From Pseudogulbenkiania sp. MAI-1 (GTDB lineage: Bacteria; Pseudomonadota; Gammaproteobacteria; Burkholderiales; Chromobacteriaceae), in assembly GCF_000527175.1 (NCBI RefSeq), contig NZ_AZUR01000001.1, positions 519,501 to 583,500 on the forward strand: a stretch of DNA of 64,000 bases, given 5' to 3'. The translations under genes were made by a program, and so were the position numbers. Numbering within the stretch: the first letter of the stretch is position 1; each line of letters begins with the position of its first letter. This document shows, in pieces, positions 16,201-23,750 of the stretch. The notes under the pieces are model-generated. The model did not search any database. It was not told the DNA's origin and saw only the letters and a program-made list of their open reading frames with translations.

Positions 16201-18331
16201 CGTTGTTCAGCGTCAGGCCGCCACCGGCCGCGCCCAGCGCCGCATCGGCCGCCACTCTCACAGTTGCCCCGCCGCTGACTGTTGTGCCACCGCTGTAATC
16301 GCTGCTGCCGGAGAGCGTCTGGGTTCCACCGGATACCGCCAATCCGCCCGTGCCGCCGATGGCGCCGGCGAAGGTGTCGCTGGCGCTGCCCAGCGTCAGC
16401 GTCTTGCTACCGAGTACCACGCTGCCGTTGCCGGCCAAGGTCTTGATGATGGAGCCGGCAGTGGTGCCGGAGATGTCGAAGGTGCCGTTGTCGGTCACGC
16501 CGCTCGACTCGGCGATGTCGCCAGCGCCGGACAATGCCAACGTCGCGCCGCTGCCGATGCTGGTGGCGCCGCTGTAGCTGTTGTTGCCGCTCAGCGTTTC
16601 GCTGCCGCCCGATACGGTCAATCCGCCCGTGCCGCCGATGGCGCCGGCGAAGGTGTCGCTGGCGCTGCCCAGCGTCAGCGTCTTGCTACCGAGTACCACG
16701 CTGCCGTTGCCGGCCAAGGTCTTGATGGTGGTGCCGGCAGTGGTACCGGAGATGTCGAAGGTGCCGTTGTCGGTCATGCCGCTGGACTCGGCGATGTCGC
16801 CGGCGCCGGCCAGCGCCAGCGTCGCGCCGCTGCCGATGCTGGTGCCGCCGCTGTAGCCGTTGTTGCCGCTCAGCGTTTCGCTGCCGCCCGATATGATCAG
16901 TCCGCCCGTGCCGCCGATGGCGCCGGCGAAGGTGTCGCTGGCGCTGCTCAGCGTCAGCGTCTTGCTGCCGAGTACCACGCTGCCGTTGCCGGACAAGGTC
17001 TTGATGGTGGTGCCGGCAGTGGTACCGGAGATGTCGAAGGTGCCGTTGTCGGTCACGCCACTCGATTCGGCGATGTTGCCGGCGCCGGCCAGCGCCAGCG
17101 TCGAGCCGCTGCCGATGCTGGTGGCGCCGCTGTAGCTGTTGTTGCCACTGAAGGTGATTGTACCGGAACCCTTAAGGGTCAAACTACCGGTGGCGCCACT
17201 CGCATCGGAGATCACGCCACTGAAGGTGGCCGAATTGCCGTTGGCGTCGATAGTGCCGCCGGCGGCCTTGATCGAGAGGTCGCGGACGACCGTCCCGCTG
17301 TCGGCGACGCTCAGGGTACCGCCGTCGAAGACCGGATTGACCGCGCCGGAGGAAAGCTCGGTCGTGGTGTAGGCGGCTTTGCCGGTATCGATATCGGGCT
17401 TGGTGGTCCCCGCTCCCGCGTCGACAACCGCCTTGGCGATGTCGGTACCGAAGATATAGGAGTAGTCGAGCGTTTTCGAGTTGCCTGCGCTCAGGCTGCC
17501 AATGTTGAAACCGAGCCCGATGGTATAGTCGCCGTTGCCGTCGTTTGTGCCGTTGAAGTAATCGGTCGGATTTGTTGACCATCCCTTGGAAATACCCGCA
17601 CCATGATTGGTAGGGTCGGCGCTGTAGAGGCCGATGACGTACTTCGACACGAGCGCCTCGGCGTACACTAGGTCTTTGGAGGAGACGTCGGCCGTGCCCA
17701 GGAAGTTGTTGGTCTGGGAGCTGTCACCGGCAGCTGCCCTCGCGTCCGGGTCGGTAAACCGACCGAAGTACAGGCCACCGAGGTCCTGGTTCGCCGTGAT
17801 CGTGCTCTTGATGTGGACCTGTTGGTCGGTGTCGTTGAAGTAGACATCGTTGGTCAGCGAGAACAAGATGCTCCCGCCGAGCGAGTAACTCCCGGTCCAC
17901 ACGGCGCGGTTGTCGTAGGTGGCGCCGCCGAATGTGACGCCGCTGTAGTCGGTCAGCGTGCCGCTGAATGGTGTCTGAGCACGATTACTAGCATTGTTGT
18001 TGCTGGTGCTGAACGCGCCGCCAGACGATGCGGTGCCGGCAAGCGCGAAGCCTTCGAACGGAGTCCCCGGCGTCAGGTAATCGTAGTTAGGATTGAAGCT
18101 GGCTTTGCCGGTGCCGTCATACAGGATGCCGGGAGGTGTGGAGCCCCCAGAACCCAGCGTGCCGACGTCATTCACGCCGATCTTGATGTAGTTGCCTTGA
18201 AGAATAAAAGGGGTCGCCAGCGCGTTGCCCGCCGCGCCGACCATCATCGCCCCGGTCAGCACACACACCGCGACCGAGGCCACCTTGCCGCCCACCTTGG
18301 TCAGCCGATACGTTAAATCGATTCTTTTCAC
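13268..18331 (-). CDS. Large autotransporter with tandem passenger repeats
   Basis: 1687 residues from a GTG with AGGGAG six nt upstream. Layout: long signal peptide (about 1-40, ending NALA before TPFIL); a unique N-terminal domain to about 330, rich in Gly, Asn, Ser and Thr; autotransporter-associated beta-strand repeats from about 370 to 1130, with SYSGATSIGSGSTLALAGAG-type units; a linker/autochaperone region; and a C-terminal 12-strand beta-barrel of about 270 residues ending in GLRIRF with the terminal Phe that BamA recognises. Type V secretion, passenger exposed at the surface; adhesion or biofilm role is inference. Three repeat units are almost identical at DNA level (separate entry). 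Divergent from a two-component pair that may control it. Followed by its own terminator. Confidence 0.93.
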   Translation of the reverse strand: MKRIDLTYRLTKVGGKVASVAVCVLTGAMMVGAAGNALATPFILQGNYIKIGVNDVGTLGSGGSTPPGILYDGTGKASFNPNYDYLTPGTPFEGFALAGTASSGGAFSTSNNNASNRAQTPFSGTLTDYSGVTFGGATYDNRAVWTGSYSLGGSILFSLTNDVYFNDTDQQVHIKSTITANQDLGGLYFGRFTDPDARAAAGDSSQTNNFLGTADVSSKDLVYAEALVSKYVIGLYSADPTNHGAGISKGWSTNPTDYFNGTNDGNGDYTIGLGFNIGSLSAGNSKTLDYSYIFGTDIAKAVVDAGAGTTKPDIDTGKAAYTTTELSSGAVNPVFDGGTLSVADSGTVVRDLSIKAAGGTIDANGNSATFSGVISDASGATGSLTLKGSGTITFSGNNSYSGATSIGSGSTLALAGAGNIAESSGVTDNGTFDISGTTAGTTIKTLSGNGSVVLGSKTLTLSSASDTFAGAIGGTGGLIISGGSETLSGNNGYSGGTSIGSGATLALAGAGDIAESSGMTDNGTFDISGTTAGTTIKTLAGNGSVVLGSKTLTLGSASDTFAGAIGGTGGLTVSGGSETLSGNNSYSGATSIGSGATLALSGAGDIAESSGVTDNGTFDISGTTAGSIIKTLAGNGSVVLGSKTLTLGSASDTFAGAIGGTGGLAVSGGTQTLSGSSDYSGGTTVSGGATVRVAADAALGAAGGGLTLNNGTLATTATHDSARTITLTGNGIIDVADATTLTENGQISGGGGLTKAGAGTLVLCGSDYTGSTTVSAGTLKACKANALAAASATTVAAGATLDLNGYDQTVGSLAGDGHVTLGSANLTTGGDNSTTFSGGITGTGSLTKTGSGTLTLSGDNDYSGATTVSGGTLKAGKAGSLASDSAITVATGATLDLNGFDQTIGSLAGAGHVTLGSAKLTTGGDNGSTTFSGDIAGTGSLSKTGSGTLTLSGSNSYSGGTTVNAGTLQVAVDSALGDASGNVTLNGGTLQTTADMSTGRKITLLADSQLLTDAGTTFTQNGGIDGSGRLFKGGDGTLVLTGNNTYSGGTTINGGVVDVALGSSLGTGTVLLNGGTLHTTQTLGANQQVLVAGKAEVNVDAGTTTTLSGTISSNSSSGCFNKTGTGTLNLTGSATMNNGTCVQDGMLRANGTLDSWVQVDAAGTLRGSGLIIGDMTVSGTLAPGNSPGLLSQVGTTTMLAGSSFQEDIDGTTIGNGAGHYSHLDITGGQFIISDNVTLAPQLRGITGSASNTFTPSVGDLFRIITADGGIVGRFATLTQPASGLAADTRFTAFYNMRGSDSVDLVLTPTSYAAYLAKGKGNVNAQSAGGVLDKLLAHQDDGSATSRQSDLLYAVAGVNGNTLPDLTRRLSGEVHGALAAAAPQAGRALQNQVAGRLRAHEAGSKDPGVEGTELGAVQDLWLDVSTNHGDFDADGYASGYRTQRDQYTVGRDLYRNGRNLFGAGFSYATNHVSANAGTGAVDDSLGFVYGQLGAGDFVLDGVAAYGTSRWKTQRTDPLQQTGSLQTTADGQEALVGVGVRLPLQLGKQTVEPFARALWQHSARKGIDEGSASEAGLSFGGYSANGTRVLAGLSGGSLSKDPLTESVTYKFSVAVGRDIGDEGRPEVNGRLAKENLTVVAPHAGRDFVQASLSGTVQLNRSAYIYAGLNGEVGKGRSEVGATAGLRIRF
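15486..16040 (-). repeat. Second, more diverged repeat pair (285-bp period) in the autotransporter
   Basis: The stretch beginning ACCGCTGCCGGTCTTG at 15491 recurs with small changes at 15776, 285 nt on (95 codons). In protein it is the SLTKTGSGTLTLSGDNDYSG ... LDLNGYDQTVGSLAG unit. Divergence is clearly greater than in the 279-bp array, suggesting an older duplication. Confidence 0.65.
16323..17159 (-). repeat. Three 279-bp tandem repeats inside the autotransporter
   Basis: The landmark CCGCCCGTGCCGCCGATGG starts at 16344, 16623 and 16902, a constant spacing of 279 nt (93 codons). The three copies differ at only a few positions over most of their length. In protein, each contains a SYSGATSIGSG-like start, NGTFDISGTTAG and GSKTLTLGSASDTFAGAIGG. 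Edges are approximate because the flanking units are similar but more diverged. Confidence 0.85.
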
Positions 18332-18631
18332 TCGCTGCTCCCTGTTTTCGAAAAGTCGAATGTCAAGGAAGCGGGGCGGCGTACCGTTCTCCCACCATCA
18401 ATAGTCGCTCCCCCGGACTCAGGAAGAGATGCTATCGAGACGACAAATGGTTCGAATTTGGAAAACCGGAAGGATTCTTTGCAAAATGGAAAAAGAGGGC
18501 AAAAAGAAGGAATACCGGGAGCACGGGCGATGAAACCCGGCATGGGCGCGGCTTTGTCGCATCACCCACTATGAAACCAGAACCCTGAAGCGGTATATTT
18601 GTTAAATAAATACAAATACATTGCAAAAAGC
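18332..18631. promoter_or_regulatory. Divergent promoter region, autotransporter / response regulator
   Basis: 300 nt without a gene between the divergent starts. Holds the AGGGAG ribosome binding site of the autotransporter (18338-18343, - strand), a run of phased A-tracts between about 18450 and 18515, and TATATT at 18594-18599 that could be a -10 for the regulator. No single operator palindrome stood out beyond CCGGG/CCCGG arms around 18515-18540. Confidence 0.4.
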
Positions 18632-19423
18632 ATGTTTAATGCCAAAGGCCTGATAGAGGCTTGCCACCTTCTGATCGTCGACGACTCGCTCGACGAATTG
18701 CGGCTGCTGAAGACCTTGCTCGACGCGCACCATTTTCGGCTGTCGGTCGCCTTCGATGGTCTGCAGGGCTACCAGCGCGCGCAGACCTTGCGTCCCGATC
18801 TGATCCTGATGGACGTGCGCATGCCCAAGGTTGACGGCTTTGCCGCCTGCCGGCTGTTGAAGGCCGACCCGAAGACGCACAACATCCCGGTGGTGTTCCT
18901 GTCGGCGGCGAACGCGCCCGAGGAGCGCCTGACCGGGCTGTCGATCGGCGGCGTCGACTACGTGACCAAGCCTTTCCTCGCCGAGGAAGTGCTGGCGCGG
19001 GTCCGGATTCATCTGCGCCTGGCGGGCCGGCCTGAGCGGACCGGCGACATGGCGACCGTGGCGGACGCGGCGCTCGATCCGGACGAGGTGCTGCTGCAGG
19101 CCGGCATCGAACTGATCCGCCGCCGGCTCGGCGAACCGCTGACCGTGGACGAGATCGCCACCCGGCTGGGCAGCTACGAGAAGAAATTGTCGGCGCTGTT
19201 CCGGCAGCGCACCGGGCTGACGGTGTTCGCCTTTCTGCGCGAGGAGAGGCTGCGAACCGCGCGCCAATGGCTGGCCGAGACCGACACCGGCGTTCAGGAC
19301 ATCGCCGAGCAGCTCGGATTCCAGAATGCCGGCAATTTCGCAACGGCTTTTCGCGAGCGCTTCGGCCTGACGCCGACGGCGTACCGCAAGTCGGTACGTG
19401 CCGGCCACCCCATCGAGGATTGA
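18632..19423 (+). CDS. Response regulator with receiver and AraC-type HTH domains
   Basis: 263 residues from the ATG at 18632; the frame extends to a TTG at 18599, and neither has a strong ribosome binding site. Receiver domain (about 12-130): HLLIVDDS acidic pair, phospho-acceptor Asp about residue 61 in LILMDVRMPKVDG, and the KPF lysine in VDYVTKPF. C-terminal AraC double HTH (about 165-260): LTVDEIATRLGSYEKKLSAL and VQDIAEQLGFQNAGNFATAF, ending with the FGLTPTAYRK signature. A DNA-binding output for signals from the hybrid kinase 2 nt downstream. Divergent from the autotransporter, which is a likely target (inference). Confidence 0.9.
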   Translation: MFNAKGLIEACHLLIVDDSLDELRLLKTLLDAHHFRLSVAFDGLQGYQRAQTLRPDLILMDVRMPKVDGFAACRLLKADPKTHNIPVVFLSAANAPEERLTGLSIGGVDYVTKPFLAEEVLARVRIHLRLAGRPERTGDMATVADAALDPDEVLLQAGIELIRRRLGEPLTVDEIATRLGSYEKKLSALFRQRTGLTVFAFLREERLRTARQWLAETDTGVQDIAEQLGFQNAGNFATAFRERFGLTPTAYRKSVRAGHPIED

Positions 19424-19425
19424 AC

Positions 19426-22044
19426 ATGCTGGCCATGCTGCATCGTCGTGTCTGGCTGTTGCTGCTGTGCGTGGGCTGGAGCCTCATCGCCGGCGCTACG
19501 CCGCTGGCAATCCAGGAGCAGGAGAACGGTCTCTGGCTGCAGCCCTTCGTCGAGTTGATAGAGGACGCCGGCCGTACCGCCTCTCTAGCCGACGTGCTGG
19601 AGCATGGGCGCTTCGAGCCGGCGGCGCCCGCGCGACTGACGCCGGGGTATTCGCGCTCGGCGTTCTGGCTGCGCGCCAGCCTGTCCAATCCCAGTTCCTA
19701 TCCCCGCACCGCCTGGATCGAGGTCGGCCATGCGCGGCTGCAGCAGGTGACGTTCTATCAGCTCGACGCCGGGCGCTGGCAAAAGCAGGAGGCCGGCACG
19801 CTGCAGCCGTTCTCGACCCGGCCGCTCGACACCTCGACCCCAGTGTTCCCGGTCACGCTCAAGCCCGGCGAGACGCGGCAGATCGTGTGGCGGGTGGCGT
19901 CCAGTTCCGCGATGTCGTTCGTGCCGCGCCTGTGGACGCCGGAGGCTTTCCGCGCCGAGGAGGCGCTCACCGCGCTGGTGCGCGGCCTGGAGCTGGGCTC
20001 GCTGACCGTGCTCGGCCTCTACAGCCTGATGCTGTTCTTCTCGCTCGGCCAGCGCGGCTACGCTTTCCACGGCGCGTCGGCGCTGACCTTCGTCGTCTAC
20101 GAACTGGGCATGACCGGCCTCGGCTTCCGCTTCTTGTGGCCCGAGGCCACCGGCTGGGCGACGCGCTCGATGTCGCTGAGCATCAACGTCTCGCTGGTGT
20201 GTTTCCTGCTGTTTTTCCGCGAGTTCCTGGAGACACGCACGCGCATGCCGCGCTGGGATAAGTTCATGCTGGTGTTGATGGCCGGGCTCGCGGTGTCGAC
20301 CGTGCTGTCGCAGTTCGTCGACTATACGATCGGGGCGCGGCTCGGTACCCAGCTCGGCCTGCTGATCACGGTGGTGCTGCCGCTGTTCTGCTTCTGGACG
20401 CTGGCCCGCGGTGCCGGCACGAGCTGGGCGTACACGCTGGCGAGCTTCACGATCTCGCTCGGTAATCTCGCCCGCGTCCTCGAAAACCTCGGCTTGCGCG
20501 CGCCGGACCGGCTCTCGTCCTACGGCGTGCCGCTGGCCGGCGCGCTGTGCACCTTCCTGCTGCTGGTCGCGTTCACCCAGCAGATGCGGCGCGTGCGGCA
20601 GCAGAAGGACCAGGCGATGGCTTCGCTGCTCGCCTTCCGCGAGAAGGAGAGGGAGGAGTTGGAAGCCCTGGTGGCGACGCGCACCGCCGAGTTGAACGTC
20701 GCGCTCGACCAGGCGCAAAGCGCCAACCGTGCCAAGAGCGCGCTGCTCGCCCACATCAGCCACGACCTGCGCGCCCCGTTGTCGACCATCCTCGGCTACG
20801 CGAGGCTGCTCGCCCACCCCGGCTCGGACGCGCAGAAGAGCCGGCGCGCCATCGAAGAGAGCGCGCGTCACCAGCTCGAGCTGATCGACGAGCTGCTCGA
20901 CTTCTCGCGGGGCGAGCTGGGCGAGGTCGCCATTCGGCCGACGCCCGGTTACTGGTACGCCTTCATCGACGGCGTCGCCGACGATGCGCGGCAACTGGCG
21001 CTCTACCAGAACAACAGTTTCGTGCTTGACGCGGACGTCGATGTGCCGCCGGTGCTGTGTACCGACTTCAAGCGCTTGCGCCAGGTGCTGGCCAACCTGA
21101 TCTCGAACGCCGCCAAGTTCACGCGCGACGGCACGATCCGGCTCGCGATCCGGCGCCTGCCCGACGCGGGGGGGCCCGGACGCGTGACGCTCGGCTTCGG
21201 ATTGGCGGACACCGGCATCGGCATGTCGGCTGACACGCTGTCGCGCCTGTTCCAGCCGTTCGAGCGCGGCGACAACGCCTACGAGCATGAAGGCACCGGC
21301 CTCGGCTTGGTGATCGCCCGCTCGCTGGTCCGCAAGCTGGGTGGCGAGCTGACGGTCGCCAGCCGCCTCGGCGAGGGCAGCTGCTTCGCGTTCTCGCTGC
21401 GTTTCGAGGTGCGTAGCGAGGCCGATCTGCAGTTGACTCGCGGCCAAGATGCCGCCACTTCGCCCGCTGCGCGGCGCCGCCATACCATCCTGGTCGCCGA
21501 CGACGTGCCCGAGAGCCGTGAGTTGACCGCCGACTGGCTGCGCAGCGCCGGCCACGAGGTACTGGAGGCGGCGGACGGCGATGAGGCGCTACGGCTGCTC
21601 GGCCAGCGCTCGGTGGATGTGCTGGTCTCCGACCAGCGTATGCCGCAGCGCGATGGCTGGGGGCTGCTCGCCGCGTTGCGCGAAAGGTCCGCCGCGCCGC
21701 CGGTTCTGCTTTATTCGGCCGAGCCGGCGCGCCGTCCCGCGACGCTGGCTGACCATCTGTGCTTCGATGCCGAACTGCTCAAACCGGCCGACCCGGGGCA
21801 ACTGCTCACCACGATCGAGGCGCTGCTGAGTCTCCCCGAGACTACGCCGTTGAAGCCGGGTCCGACCGATCTGGCGGCGCTACGCGCACTGATCGATGAC
21901 GGTCGGGTCAGCGATATCGAGAACTGGGCGCTTGCATTGGGACGCGACCCGATCCACGCCGATTTCGCGCGCGAGGTAGCGCAGGCCGCGGCAGACCTCG
22001 ACTTCGAGCGGCTGACACATTGCGTCAGCCATGAGGCAACGTGA
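19426..22044 (+). CDS. Hybrid sensor histidine kinase with 7TMR-DISM sensor
   Basis: 872 residues. N-terminal signal/anchor helix; extracytoplasmic 7TMR-DISMED2 beta-domain (about 40-175), with motifs such as YSRSAFWLRASLSNPSSYPR; a seven-helix membrane block (about 185-385); coiled-coil; HisKA with phospho-acceptor His446 in SHDLRAPLSTILGYARLL; HATPase_c with NLISNAAKF, DTGIGMS and GTGLGLVIARSL; receiver domain with Asp736 in VLVSDQRMPQRDGWG; and a short helical tail. DISMED2 modules are thought to bind carbohydrate-like ligands. ATG at 19426 has GAGG seven nt upstream and lies 2 nt after the regulator stop, so the two form an operon. Confidence 0.9.
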   Translation: MLAMLHRRVWLLLLCVGWSLIAGATPLAIQEQENGLWLQPFVELIEDAGRTASLADVLEHGRFEPAAPARLTPGYSRSAFWLRASLSNPSSYPRTAWIEVGHARLQQVTFYQLDAGRWQKQEAGTLQPFSTRPLDTSTPVFPVTLKPGETRQIVWRVASSSAMSFVPRLWTPEAFRAEEALTALVRGLELGSLTVLGLYSLMLFFSLGQRGYAFHGASALTFVVYELGMTGLGFRFLWPEATGWATRSMSLSINVSLVCFLLFFREFLETRTRMPRWDKFMLVLMAGLAVSTVLSQFVDYTIGARLGTQLGLLITVVLPLFCFWTLARGAGTSWAYTLASFTISLGNLARVLENLGLRAPDRLSSYGVPLAGALCTFLLLVAFTQQMRRVRQQKDQAMASLLAFREKEREELEALVATRTAELNVALDQAQSANRAKSALLAHISHDLRAPLSTILGYARLLAHPGSDAQKSRRAIEESARHQLELIDELLDFSRGELGEVAIRPTPGYWYAFIDGVADDARQLALYQNNSFVLDADVDVPPVLCTDFKRLRQVLANLISNAAKFTRDGTIRLAIRRLPDAGGPGRVTLGFGLADTGIGMSADTLSRLFQPFERGDNAYEHEGTGLGLVIARSLVRKLGGELTVASRLGEGSCFAFSLRFEVRSEADLQLTRGQDAATSPAARRRHTILVADDVPESRELTADWLRSAGHEVLEAADGDEALRLLGQRSVDVLVSDQRMPQRDGWGLLAALRERSAAPPVLLYSAEPARRPATLADHLCFDAELLKPADPGQLLTTIEALLSLPETTPLKPGPTDLAALRALIDDGRVSDIENWALALGRDPIHADFAREVAQAAADLDFERLTHCVSHEAT

Positions 22045-22275
22045 TGGTTCCGTTGGCCCGAGCGCCGGCCTGACAGCCTGGCCGGATCGGCGGGCAATGG
22101 CCTGGCCATAGAAAAAGCCATGTACTGCCGCGGCTTTGGGTGGGGGGCTATTGCCGCCCAGACTATGTCCTCTGGCGGGCTTGGCTGGTGTCGTCGTCGT
22201 TACCCCGGCAGGATGACAAAACCAGCAAGGGGGGCGGGCCGGTTTTCTCATTTTTCGTCATGCGGCATGGTTGCT

Positions 22276-22647
22276 TCAACAGAAGTTGTAGCGAGCCTGG
22301 AACGGCTCATAGACCTCGGTCCACCATGCATCGTAGGCGCTTTCGTCGGGGTGTTCGGCATCGAGCATCGGCTCATAGCGATGCAGGTCGGCCACGCCAT
22401 TGGGCGCGAAGGCCTCCAGCATGAGCATGCCGAGTGCCACCTTGGGGTGAGGGTCGGTGTAGCTGCCATAATCGGGATGCACGCGACCAGGGCATGCTGG
22501 GTCTTCGGCTTTCCAGTCCAAGCGGGTATTGCTGTACGGCGTGCAAATTCTGTCCAGGATGGAGAGGGCGCTCTCTCCTGATTGCCGGTTGCGGATCGCT
22601 TCCTCGGCGAGCATTGCCATGGCCCGGGCAGCAACGTGATTGCCCAT
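22276..22647 (-). CDS. Hypothetical protein
   Basis: 123 residues, family not recognised. Starts MGNHVAARAMAMLAEEAIRN and has no signal peptide or membrane helix. It is rich in aromatic and acidic residues, including DYGSYTDPHPKVALGMLML and DAWWTEVYEPFQARYNFC at the C-terminus. The ATG at 22647 has GAGG two nt upstream and GGAAGGAGGG slightly further back. Codon use looks like a real gene: no overlapping long frame and a GC-rich third position. The call extends 40 residues upstream in frame, but that part is the yicC terminator region. A hairpin with AAAACC/GGTTTT arms follows at about 22218-22247. Confidence 0.55.
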   Translation of the reverse strand: MGNHVAARAMAMLAEEAIRNRQSGESALSILDRICTPYSNTRLDWKAEDPACPGRVHPDYGSYTDPHPKVALGMLMLEAFAPNGVADLHRYEPMLDAEHPDESAYDAWWTEVYEPFQARYNFC

Positions 22648-22715
22648 GTCCTCAACCCTCCTTCCAAGTCTGGGTGCACAGTAATTATGCGCTTTCCCGA
22701 CCCGACGGGGCACAT

Positions 22716-22745
22716 GAATGAATAAAGCCCCGCTGGCGGGGCTTT
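22716..22745 (-). terminator. Intrinsic terminator of yicC
   Basis: AAAGCCCCG (22724-22732) / CGGGGCTTT (22737-22745) with a 4-nt loop. On the - strand it ends in TTTATT. Lies about 40 nt past the yicC stop and upstream of the small hypothetical gene. Confidence 0.8.
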
Positions 22746-22783
22746 GGTGGTTTTGCTGACACGGCATGAGCCGTTGCGAAAGC

Positions 22784-23650
22784 TTACTCGATGTTCTGAA
22801 TCTGCTCGCGCATCTGCTCGATCAGCACCTTGAGCTCGACCGAGGCCTGGGTGGTTTCGGTCGATACCGACTTCGAACCCAGGGTGTTGGCTTCGCGGTT
22901 CAGTTCCTGCATCAGGAAGTCGAGCCGCTTGCCGGCCTGGCCGCCGGCCTTGAGGATGCGCCGCACCTCGCTCAGGTGGGTGCTCAGGCGTGACAGTTCC
23001 TCGTCCACGTCGATCTTCTGGGCGAACAGGGCGAATTCCTGCTTGAGCCGGTCTTCGTCGACGCTCTCCAGCGCATCGCGCAGGCGATTGGACAGTTTTT
23101 CCATGTAGGCGGCGAGGATCTGCGGCAGCTTGGGCTTGAGGCCGGCGACGATGGTCTCGATCGAGGCGACCCGTTCCAGCAGCACCGCCTTGAGCTTCTC
23201 GCCCTCGCGCTGGCGCGAGGCGTTGAAGTCGGAGAGCGCGGCGGCGAGGCTTTCCAGGCACAGCTGCTGCAGCACCTCGGGCTTGAGCTCGTTCGATTTC
23301 ATCACGCCGGGCCAGCGCATCAGTTCGCCCACCGACAGGGTTTCGACTTCCGGCGCGCTCTGTTTGATGGCGCGGGAGACGGCCAGCAACTGCTGCAGCA
23401 GCTCGTGGTTGACTTCCAGCGTCGGGGTTTCGTTTTCCAGCTGGTTGAAGCCGACGCGGCATTCGAGCTTGCCGCGCGTGACCTTGGCGCCGATCATCTC
23501 GCGCAGGGGGGCTTCGATGACGCGCAGCTCTTCCGGCAGGCGCATCTGGACGTCCAGGTAGCGGTGGTTGACGGCGCGCAACTCGAGGTTGAGCATGCCG
23601 CCGGGAAATTCCCTGCTAATAGCGGCGAAGCCTGTCATACTTAATATCAT
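22784..23650 (-). CDS. yicC: YicC family endoribonuclease
   Basis: 288 residues, matching E. coli YicC (287). N-terminus MILSMTGFAAI, then LRAVNHRYLDVQMRLPEEL and RGKLECRV, the family hallmark. The C-terminal DUF1732 ends with DFLMQELNREANTLGSKS and IKVLIEQMREQIQN-like sequence. YicC proteins are hexameric RNases acting in RNA turnover. The ATG at 23650 has GGGAG six nt upstream; a 9-codon upstream extension lacks conservation. Divergent from the kinase gene, whose start is 100 nt away. Followed by its own terminator. Confidence 0.95.
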   Translation of the reverse strand: MILSMTGFAAISREFPGGMLNLELRAVNHRYLDVQMRLPEELRVIEAPLREMIGAKVTRGKLECRVGFNQLENETPTLEVNHELLQQLLAVSRAIKQSAPEVETLSVGELMRWPGVMKSNELKPEVLQQLCLESLAAALSDFNASRQREGEKLKAVLLERVASIETIVAGLKPKLPQILAAYMEKLSNRLRDALESVDEDRLKQEFALFAQKIDVDEELSRLSTHLSEVRRILKAGGQAGKRLDFLMQELNREANTLGSKSVSTETTQASVELKVLIEQMREQIQNIE

Positions 23651-23750
23651 TGGTGCACTCCCGGATAAACTGGACAAATATCAAGACCGGGCCCGAATTG
23701 CTTTGCTAAGCTCAATCCAAGGCCCCGGACACTATAGCAACAGCCACCCT

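Noticed and set aside
13268..18331. Tandem repeats considered as a CRISPR array or VNTR outside genes
   Set aside because: The repeats are 279 or 285 nt, in frame and protein coding, without spacers; they are passenger repeats.
23568..23750. In-frame upstream extension of the Ser/Thr kinase
   Set aside because: It would overlap the yicC coding region by about 80 nt; kinase similarity starts only after the ATG at 23751.
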